A DNA stretch of 64,000 bases from an uncultured bacterium (lineage in GTDB: Bacteria > Krumholzibacteriota > Krumholzibacteriia > LZORAL124-64-63), in assembly GCA_903912525.1 (NCBI GenBank), contig CAIWHK010000032.1:1-64000 (forward strand). The letters run 5' to 3'. Made by a program: the position numbers and the translations under genes. The stretch's first letter is position 1, and the number at the start of each line of letters is the position of its first letter. The notes under the pieces are model-generated. The model was given only the letters and a program-made list of their open reading frames with translations. It searched no databases and was not told the DNA's origin. Shown here piece after piece: positions 36,363 to 43,173 of the stretch.

Positions 36363-37421
36363 TCAAACGGCGGCAAAAAATTCCCGGAGCAGGTCCGAGC
36401 GGGCCGCCGAACGCTCGCGGCCGTCCAGGCGGCGGCCCGCGGCCAGTTCCAGGTGGGCGCCCTGGTGGCGCACGAGCAGGCGATTAAAAACCCCCCAGGA
36501 CGGGTTCGGGACCAGTTCGAGCCCTGCACCGAGGCGGGCATGCGACAGGCAGTCCCAGGTCTCCTGGGTGGTCATCAGGCGGGCATTGGCGAGGGCCGCG
36601 CGCCCGCGCCAGGCCAGGTCCTCCAGTCCACGGCGGTCACGGACCAGGAGCATCTCGCGCGCCGCGCGTTCATGAACGATGACCTTGCCGACATGCGCGG
36701 CGAAATCGGCGGCGATCTCGGCCTCGTCCCGGCCGAGCGTCGTCAGGTTGCCGATGCGGAACAGGGCCCCCCGCACCGTCCGCCCCTCGCCGGCCAGCCC
36801 GCGCACGCCGAACTCCAGCTGGCGCAACGCATTCAGAACCTTGTCGATCTCGTCGGCCATCACCAGCCCCGGCAGGTGCAGCACTGCCGACAAGCGCAGC
36901 CCGGTGCCGACGTTCCCGGGCGAGGCCGTCAGGTAGCCCTGCTCCTGGCTGAACGCCGGCTCGAAGGCCGTGCCCATCCGGTCGTCCAACTGCATGACCG
37001 CGGCCAGCGCCTCGAGCGGGGCGAAGCCCGACTGCCAGGCGCACAGGCGCAGGTGGTCCTCGCCGTTGATCAACGCCACCAGGGCCAGATCCGGCCCCGC
37101 GACCAGCGCGCGGTGGTCGGGGTTCGCCAGGAGGTCGTCGCCGGCCAGCAGCTTTTCGCGGAGCAGCTGCCGGGAACGCGGCTCGCACTCCGCAATCTCC
37201 ACCGCAAAGCCGCCGGCCAGCTCCGGCAGGCGCTGCAGCCGACGGCTGAGGTCGATGCTGATCGTGGCCAGCGCCGCAGCCTCGGCCCGGTGTGGGAACG
37301 GGAAATCCGACAAGTTGCGCGCCAGGCGTGCCCGCGTGGCCAGGACGATGTCCCCGTCCGGACCGCAGCCGCCAAGCCAGGCGGCGTCGCGCGCCGCCAG
37401 TGCAGCCAGCATCGCGCTCAT
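36363..37421 (-). CDS. mcsB: Protein-arginine kinase McsB (with CPxN cysteine replaced by serine)
   Basis: A 352-residue phosphagen-kinase-fold enzyme that phosphorylates arginines to mark proteins for ClpCP. Recognisable are VLATRARLARNL, INGEDHLRLC, LTASPGNVGTGLRLSAVLHL, VRGLAGEG and the C-terminal NPSWGVFNRLLVRHQGAHLE. The active-site loop that reads CPTN in known McsB (C167 in B. subtilis) reads SPGN here, and NEEDH reads NGEDH. The fold and neighbours still support an McsB. Its ATG overlaps the mcsA stop by four bases. The altered residues leave the activity open. Confidence 0.9.
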   Translation of the reverse strand: MSAMLAALAARDAAWLGGCGPDGDIVLATRARLARNLSDFPFPHRAEAAALATISIDLSRRLQRLPELAGGFAVEIAECEPRSRQLLREKLLAGDDLLANPDHRALVAGPDLALVALINGEDHLRLCAWQSGFAPLEALAAVMQLDDRMGTAFEPAFSQEQGYLTASPGNVGTGLRLSAVLHLPGLVMADEIDKVLNALRQLEFGVRGLAGEGRTVRGALFRIGNLTTLGRDEAEIAADFAAHVGKVIVHERAAREMLLVRDRRGLEDLAWRGRAALANARLMTTQETWDCLSHARLGAGLELVPNPSWGVFNRLLVRHQGAHLELAAGRRLDGRERSAARSDLLREFFAAV

Positions 37422-37909
37422 CGCGGCCCCCCGTCGTTCGGGCCCGACTGGTCCTCGAGCTCGCGCAGGCGATCGCGCAGCGTGGCCGCGCGTTCGAATT
37501 CCTCGGCGGCGACGGCCTTCGTCAGGCCCAGGCGCAGGCGCGTGATCTCGGCCAGGCGCGTGGTCGGCGGCGAACCGCCGGGCACCTTGCCGACATGCGA
37601 GATGTGGCGATGGAAGCGCGCCAGAAGGGGCAGCATCGTCGAACGGAACGTCACGTAGCAGCGCGCGCACCCGAGGCGGTTGTCGCGGCGCAGGTCGTCG
37701 ATCGTGGTGCCGCAGCCGGGACAGGCGGCGCCGGCGCCGCCAAGTCCCTGCCCGAGGAAGGAAACCAGCGGCTCACCGGCCGGGACGGCGGGAGTCTGCT
37801 CCCGCGTGGCCGCGCAGTCGGCGCACAGCCAGAGGCTGCGGCGCTGGTCGCCGATCATCTCGAGCCAGTGCACGCTGGCCTCGCGCAGGCTGCAGCGGTG
37901 GCATTTCAT
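37418..37909 (-). CDS. mcsA: UvrB/UvrC-motif zinc-finger protein McsA
   Basis: A 163-residue McsB activator. It has CxxC metal knuckles at the N-terminus (MKCHRCS), CADCAA, CPGCG and CARC, and ends with a UVR motif (VAAEEFERAATLRDRLRELE) that contacts the kinase. McsA is required for McsB activity in other bacteria. Its ATG overlaps the lolD stop by four bases, so lolD-mcsA-mcsB are co-translated. The length is normal for the family. Confidence 0.92.
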   Translation of the reverse strand: MKCHRCSLREASVHWLEMIGDQRRSLWLCADCAATREQTPAVPAGEPLVSFLGQGLGGAGAACPGCGTTIDDLRRDNRLGCARCYVTFRSTMLPLLARFHRHISHVGKVPGGSPPTTRLAEITRLRLGLTKAVAAEEFERAATLRDRLRELEDQSGPNDGGPR

Positions 37910-38598
37910 GCGCCGCCCCCGTCCCCGGGCTGCAATCGCCCGTCGGCCAGGTGCCAGCGGCGCGCCGCCCTTTCGGCCAGGTGTTCATCGTGGGTCACGA
38001 GCACCAGGCCGACACCCTCCTGGCGGTGCAACGTCATCAGCAGGTCGCCCAGGCGCGCACCGTTCGCCGCATCCAGGTTGCCGAACGGCTCGTCTGCCAG
38101 CACGAGCGCCGGCCGGTTCATGAAAGCGCGCGCCACCGCGACACGCTGCTGCTCGCCGCCGGAAAGCTCGCCGGGCAGGTGCGAGGCGCGGTCGGCCAGG
38201 CCCATGTGGTCGAGGAAAGCCAGCGCGCGTTCCCGATCCGCGGGCGTCACATCGCCACGACTGCGCACCGGCACCAGCAGGTTCTCGAGGGCGGTGAAGT
38301 CCGGCAGCAGGAAATGGAACTGGAAGACGAAGCCGACGCCCTCGGCGCGCCATTTCACGCGAGCATCACGGTCGTCGACCGCCAACGGGATCCCGTCGAC
38401 GAGCACCTCGCCGGAAGTAGCCGTGTCGAGGCCACCCAGAATGTTCAGCAGCGTGCTCTTGCCGCTGCCGCTGTTGCCGGTGATCGCCGCGGTTTGTCCC
38501 GGATCGAGGCGGAAGTCGACGCCGCGCAGCACCTCGACCGTGCCGTCGGCGCGGCGGAAGGACTTGCGCAGGTCCCGGGCTTCCAGCAACACGGACAT
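37906..38598 (-). CDS. lolD: Lipoprotein-releasing ABC transporter ATP-binding protein LolD
   Basis: A 230-residue ABC ATPase. Walker A is GNSGSGKSTLLNILGG, the signature is LSGGEQQRVAVARAF and Walker B is ALVLADEPFGNLD, with the H-loop at VTHDEHLAE. FVFQFHFLLPDFTALENLLV is the MacB/LolD-type segment. With LolC it extracts lipoproteins from the inner membrane for outer-membrane transport. The start has AAAGG seven bases upstream. It follows lolC by 12 bases and overlaps mcsA. Confidence 0.93.
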   Translation of the reverse strand: MSVLLEARDLRKSFRRADGTVEVLRGVDFRLDPGQTAAITGNSGSGKSTLLNILGGLDTATSGEVLVDGIPLAVDDRDARVKWRAEGVGFVFQFHFLLPDFTALENLLVPVRSRGDVTPADRERALAFLDHMGLADRASHLPGELSGGEQQRVAVARAFMNRPALVLADEPFGNLDAANGARLGDLLMTLHRQEGVGLVLVTHDEHLAERAARRWHLADGRLQPGDGGGA

Positions 38599-38610
38599 CG
38601 GGTGGCCTTT

Positions 38611-39855
38611 CTAGGTGTAGCGGATGATGTCCATCGGCTCGAGGTTCGAGGCCTCCCAGCTGGGCCACAGGCCCGCGGCCAGCGACATCACCATGGTGAT
38701 GACGGCGATCAGCGCGAGGTCGGTCCATTCCAGAAGTACCGGCACATGGTCCACGAAATACACATCCCCCGGCAACCGCACCCCGTGGGCGTCCAGGAAC
38801 CAGATGCCGCCGAGCCCGATCGCCGTGCCGACCGCGATGCCCAACCCGCCGAGCCAGAGCCCGTTCAGGAGGAAGATGCCCATCACCTGACCGCGCCGGG
38901 CGCCCATCGCCAGGAGGATCCCGATCTCGCGACGCCGCTCGCCCACCATCATGGTCAGGATGCCGATGATGTTGAAGCCCGCGATCAGGATGATCATGCC
39001 CAGCAGCACGACCATGATCACCTTCTCGAGCTTGATCCACTGGAACAGGTTCTGGTTCAGGGCCATCCAGTCGGTGGGGAAAAAGTCGCGCCCCAGCCGC
39101 GTGCGCATGTCGTCGGCGACCTTGTCGGCGCGCATCAGGTCGGCCACCTTGACGCCGAGCAGCGAGGCGCCGTCCGGCGGATAGCCGAGGAACGCGCCCA
39201 CCTGCTGCCGCTCGCCGTAGACGAAGCGACTGTCGAACTCGTACATCCCCGTCTCGAGGAAGCCCACCACCACGAACCGCTCGCTGACCGGGCGGATGTC
39301 CCGCAGGTCCAGCTCCTCGTTCACCGAAGTCAGGATGATGGTGTCGCCGATGGCCGCATAGAGGTTTGCAGCCAATTCCGAACCGATGATGACCCGGGGG
39401 AAATCACCGCCTGAGAGAGCGGCGAGCACCGCCGGCTCCGGGCGCAGGTAGCTGCTGAGCGGCAACACCGTATCAACGCGACCGGGGTCGATGCCCCACA
39501 CCACCCCGGCCTGCGGCCGCGGCGGCCCGACCTGCCGCGGCGACGTCACGAGGACCTCCTGCCGGATGAAGGGCGCCACGCCCACCACCTCGGGCACGGC
39601 GGCGACGCTGTCGAGAACCGCCTGCAGGGGCTGGAACCCCTCGGGACGGCTCGTCATGACCGTGATCATCGGCATGTTCTCGACGAAGGTGCGCCGCATC
39701 TCGGCGTGGAACCCGTTCATCACCGCCAGGGTGATGTTCAGCACGGCCACGCCGATCGCCACGCCGACAATCGCCAGCACGCTGCTGCGGCTGAGAAAGC
39801 GGCTGTGCCGCCGGCTGCGCAGGTAGCGCCGGCCGATGTAGGTCGCGAAACGCAT
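38611..39855 (-). CDS. lolC: Lipoprotein-releasing ABC permease LolC/LolE family
   Basis: A 414-residue inner-membrane permease with one N-terminal helix (about 25-47), a periplasmic domain (about 60-260) and three C-terminal helices (near 280-300, 325-350, 380-400), the FtsX-like layout. The opening RYLRSRRHSRFLSRSSVLAI is the LolC/E signature, and RRREIGILLAMGARRGQVM is the coupling-helix region. A single LolC-type gene suggests a homodimer (LolF-like). It begins three bases after the lysS stop codon and precedes lolD. Confidence 0.92.
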   Translation of the reverse strand: MRFATYIGRRYLRSRRHSRFLSRSSVLAIVGVAIGVAVLNITLAVMNGFHAEMRRTFVENMPMITVMTSRPEGFQPLQAVLDSVAAVPEVVGVAPFIRQEVLVTSPRQVGPPRPQAGVVWGIDPGRVDTVLPLSSYLRPEPAVLAALSGGDFPRVIIGSELAANLYAAIGDTIILTSVNEELDLRDIRPVSERFVVVGFLETGMYEFDSRFVYGERQQVGAFLGYPPDGASLLGVKVADLMRADKVADDMRTRLGRDFFPTDWMALNQNLFQWIKLEKVIMVVLLGMIILIAGFNIIGILTMMVGERRREIGILLAMGARRGQVMGIFLLNGLWLGGLGIAVGTAIGLGGIWFLDAHGVRLPGDVYFVDHVPVLLEWTDLALIAVITMVMSLAAGLWPSWEASNLEPMDIIRYT

Positions 39856-41388
39856 CTAGCCTTCGCCGCCCGTCCGCTCGGGGCGCATGGCCGGGAAAAG
39901 CAGGACGTCGCGGATGTTGTTCGTGTCCACCAGCAGCATCACCAGGCGGTCGATGCCCATGCCCATGCCGCCGGTGGGCGGCATGCCCTGCTCCATGGCC
40001 ATCAGGAACTCCTCGTCCAGCGGCTGCGCCTCGTCGTCGCCGGCCTCCGCCAGGCCGCGCTGCGCCTCGAAGCGGCGGCGCTGCTCGAAGGGATCATTCA
40101 GCTCGGAGAAGCTGTTGGCGACCTCGAAGCCGGCGCAGAAGAGTTCGAAGCGCTCGACCAGGCCCGGCACCTCGCGGTGCGCCTTGGCCAGCGGCGAGAG
40201 TTCCTTCGGGTGGTCCATGACGAACGTGGGCTGCGTCAGGCCGGGCTCGACCAGCTCGCCGAACAGGGCATCGAGGAGCTTGTCGCGGCCCATGCCCTTG
40301 CGCGGTTCGATGCCGTGCTTGCGCGCCAGCGCGATCACTTCCGTATCGTCCAGCTTCATCAGGTCGACGCCGGTCCGCTCGGCCAAGGCGTCCATGAAGC
40401 GCAGACGGGCGAACGGCTGGTTGAAGTCCATCCGGACCTCACCGTAGGTCAGCACGCCATTGTCCCCGAAACGCTGCGCCAGTCGCCGCAGCATCCGCTC
40501 GGTCAGGTCCATCATCTGGTGGTAGTCCCACCACGCCGCATAGCACTCGAGCATGGTGAACTCGGGGTTATGCGTGCGGTCCATGCCCTCGTTGCGGAAA
40601 TCCTTGGCGATCTCGTAGACGCGCTCGAGCCCGCCGACGATCAGCCGCTTCAGGTAGAGCTCGTCGGCGATGCGCAGGTACAGCGTCGTGTCGAGCGCGT
40701 TGTGGTGCGTCGTGAACGGCCGCGCCGTGGCGCCGCCATAGAGCGGCTGCAGGACCGGGGTCTCGACCTCGAGGAATTCCTCGCTGTCGAAGAACGCCCG
40801 CACCTCGCTGATGATCGCACTGCGCTTCTTGAAGCGTTCGCGGCTCTCGAGGTTCATCGCCAGGTCCAGGTGCCGGCGGCGGCTCTTCAGCTCCAGGTTC
40901 ATGTCGTGGAACTTTTCCGGCAGCGGGCGCACGGCCTTGGCCAGGAAGGTGAAGTCGGAAACCTGGATGGTGAGCTCGCCGGTGCGCGTCCGGAACAGCG
41001 TGCCCTCGACGCCGATCCAATCGCCGATGTCGACCAGTTTCATGATGCGGTGGAAGCGCTCCTCGCCCAGGATATCCAGCTTGAAGTAGGCCTGGATGCG
41101 GCCCCACTCGTCCTGGACGGGGGCGAACAGCGTCTTGCCGGCGCCACGCTTGGTCATCAGGCGCCCGGGCACGCGCACGGCGGCGCCTGCGGCCGTCAAG
41201 GCCTCTTCCTGGGCCCGCAGCTGCTCGCTGGTGTGCGTGCGCGCGTAACCGTAGGGATAGAGTTCCACCGACTTGCCGAGCTCGCGCATCTTCTCGATGC
41301 GGCCCTCGATCAGGTGGTGGTAGGCCGCGGTCCCCTCGGCGGGCTGCTCCGGTTCGCCGGCCGGCGTGGTGTTCTCGCGATCGGTCAA
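39856..41388 (-). CDS. lysS: Lysine-tRNA ligase (class II)
   Basis: A 510-residue class II synthetase. It has an N-terminal anticodon-binding OB domain (about 70-170) and a catalytic domain with motif 1 around FEEFLEVETPVL-type SEEFLEVETPVLQPLYGGA, motif 2 FRNEGMDRTHNPEFTMLECY and motif 3 GMGIDRLVMLL. It charges tRNA-Lys. The TTG at 41388 has GGGAGG six bases upstream and is the best start. It stands 53 bases after prfB and is adjacent to lolC. Confidence 0.96.
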   Translation of the reverse strand: MTDRENTTPAGEPEQPAEGTAAYHHLIEGRIEKMRELGKSVELYPYGYARTHTSEQLRAQEEALTAAGAAVRVPGRLMTKRGAGKTLFAPVQDEWGRIQAYFKLDILGEERFHRIMKLVDIGDWIGVEGTLFRTRTGELTIQVSDFTFLAKAVRPLPEKFHDMNLELKSRRRHLDLAMNLESRERFKKRSAIISEVRAFFDSEEFLEVETPVLQPLYGGATARPFTTHHNALDTTLYLRIADELYLKRLIVGGLERVYEIAKDFRNEGMDRTHNPEFTMLECYAAWWDYHQMMDLTERMLRRLAQRFGDNGVLTYGEVRMDFNQPFARLRFMDALAERTGVDLMKLDDTEVIALARKHGIEPRKGMGRDKLLDALFGELVEPGLTQPTFVMDHPKELSPLAKAHREVPGLVERFELFCAGFEVANSFSELNDPFEQRRRFEAQRGLAEAGDDEAQPLDEEFLMAMEQGMPPTGGMGMGIDRLVMLLVDTNNIRDVLLFPAMRPERTGGEG

Positions 41389-41441
41389 GGCGTCCTCCCG
41401 GCGCCGCGGTTGCCCGCCGGCGCGTCGTGTGTTGTTGGCGC

Positions 41442-42546
41442 TCAGCGGTCGCGCGGCCCGAGCCAGCGCAGGTAGGCGTCGATGAACCCGTCCAGGTCGC
41501 CGTCGAGCACGCCGGTGGAATTACCGGTCTCGTGGTCGGTCCGGTGATCCTTCACCTTAGTGTAGGGCTGCAGGACGTAGGAACGGATCTGGCTGCCCCA
41601 GGCGATCTCCATCTTCTCGGCCTCGATGGCGTCGCGCGCCCGCTGCTTCTCGGCCATCAGGCGCGCGTAGAGCTTGGCCTTCAGCATCGTCATGGCGCTC
41701 TCGCGGTTGCGGTGCTGGCTGCGCTCGCTCTGGCACGCCGCGACGATACCCGTCGGCACGTGGGTGATGCGGATGGCGCTGTCGGTCTTGTTGACGTGCT
41801 GGCCGCCGGCGCCCTGGGCGCGGTACGTGTCGACGCGCAGGTCGTTCGGGTCGATGACGACCGAGATGTCGTCATTGACGAGCGGGTAGACGAAGACCGA
41901 GGCGAACGACGTGTGCCGGCGCTTCTGCGCATCGAACGGCGAGATGCGGACAAGACGGTGCACACCCGACTCGCTCTTGAGGTAACCGTAGGCGAACGCA
42001 CCGTCGATTTCGAGCACCGCGCTCTTGATGCCGGCTTCCTCGCCCGCCTGCAGGTCAAGGGTGTCCATTTTCCAGCCGGCCGCCTCGACGTAGCGCGTGT
42101 ACATGCGCAGCAGCATCTGCGCCCAGTCCTGGCTCTCGGTGCCGCCCGCGCCGGGGTGGATTTCCAGCACCGCGCCGTGGCTGTCGGCTTCGCCCCCGAG
42201 CAGGAACTGGAAGTCGATCTTCTCGACCGCTTTCTCGAGTTCCGTGACCCCCGTGCCGAGTTCGGCGATGGCGTCGGCGTCGTCCGCCTCGGCGGCGAGC
42301 TCGCCAAGCACCTGGAGTTCATCGGCCTTCGCCGTGGCGTTCACCAGCGGCTGTGTCATCTGCTTGAGCGTGCGCAGGCGGCCGAGCACGACACCGGCCG
42401 CTTCCTGGTCGCCCCAGAAACCGGGTTCGGCCTGCTTGCGCTCGAGCTCGGTCAGCTCGACCTGCAGGCGGTCGAAGTCAAAGCCCCTCCTTGAGGATGA
42501 CCAGGCGGGCCATGGCGGCCTCGAGGCGGTCGACAATCTCCTTCAC
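41442..42546 (-). CDS. prfB: Peptide chain release factor 2, with programmed +1 frameshift
   Basis: A 367-residue translation release factor that reads UGA and UAA. The first 22 codons start at GTG 42546 (MKEIVDRLEAAMARL) and end in CTT followed by an in-frame TGA at 42480-42478. Ribosomes must skip one base there and resume at DFDRLQVEL, exactly as in E. coli RF2. Downstream features are SPF at the anticodon-like loop (RISPFDAQKR) and GGQ in GAGGQHVNKTDSA. The whole is joined from 42546-42481 and 42479-41442. Starting at TTG 42536 would lose the classical N-terminus and give an unrelated sequence. Confidence 0.95.
42477..42494 (-). promoter_or_regulatory. Programmed +1 frameshift site of prfB
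   Basis: Minus-strand AAGGAGGGG, an internal Shine-Dalgarno-like sequence, sits directly before CTT TGA C. CTT is codon 22 and TGA codon 23. Low RF2 favours shifting, so the protein regulates its own synthesis. Confidence 0.92.
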
Positions 42547-42585
42547 GGCGGACAGGCTCCTTCCCGACGCACGGCGCCGGCGGGT

Positions 42586-43173
42586 TCAGTGGGCGTGGGC
42601 GGCCCACAGGGCGTCCACGGCAGCGGCCAGAGCGGCCGGTTCCCCATCGTTGCGGATCGTCAGGTCGGCGCGAACCCAGTCGAGGTCCAGCGGCGCCAGG
42701 GCGTCCACCCGCGCGCGCGCCATCGCCGGGTCCAGCCCGGTCCGTGCGGCCAGGCGGGCCGCCCTAACCTCTGCGGAGGCGACGACCGCCACCACCAGGT
42801 CCATCCGTGGCGGGGCCGGAAGCCGAAAATACACGGCCGCCTCCAGCACGGCAAGAGCACGCCCCTGTGCCGCCAGTTCCTGCAGGCGGCTTTCCATCAA
42901 TGCGCACAGCGGCGGGTGCGTGATCGCGTCGAGCGCGGCAAGTTCGACGGGGTCACCAAACACCCTTCGGCCCAGCAGCGCGCGATCCACCACTCCACCA
43001 GGCGTACAGGCGACGCCGAAGCGGACGCCGACCGCCGCGACGACCGCCGCCTGCGCCAGGACCTCATGTCCAAGGCGATCCCCGTCCAGGGCAGCCGCGC
43101 CCCGCGCCGCCAGCAGCGCCGTCACCGCCGACTTCCCGGCCCCGGTCGGCCCCGTGACCGTCCAGCGCTTCAT
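42586..43173 (-). CDS. coaE: Dephospho-CoA kinase
   Basis: A 195-residue P-loop kinase, the last step of CoA synthesis. The P-loop is TGPTGAGKSAV at residues 7-17; HPPLCALMESRL and AVYFRLPAPPRMDLVVAVVA are typical. Its ATG overlaps the polA stop by four bases. It ends 40 bases before prfB. The sequence is Ala-rich but the motifs are clear. Confidence 0.9.
   Translation of the reverse strand: MKRWTVTGPTGAGKSAVTALLAARGAAALDGDRLGHEVLAQAAVVAAVGVRFGVACTPGGVVDRALLGRRVFGDPVELAALDAITHPPLCALMESRLQELAAQGRALAVLEAAVYFRLPAPPRMDLVVAVVASAEVRAARLAARTGLDPAMARARVDALAPLDLDWVRADLTIRNDGEPAALAAAVDALWAAHAH

Noticed and set aside
42479-42536. A direct TTG start for prfB in the main frame
   Set aside because: The resulting N-terminus is unlike any RF2, whereas the GTG frame plus CTT-TGA shift reproduces the family.
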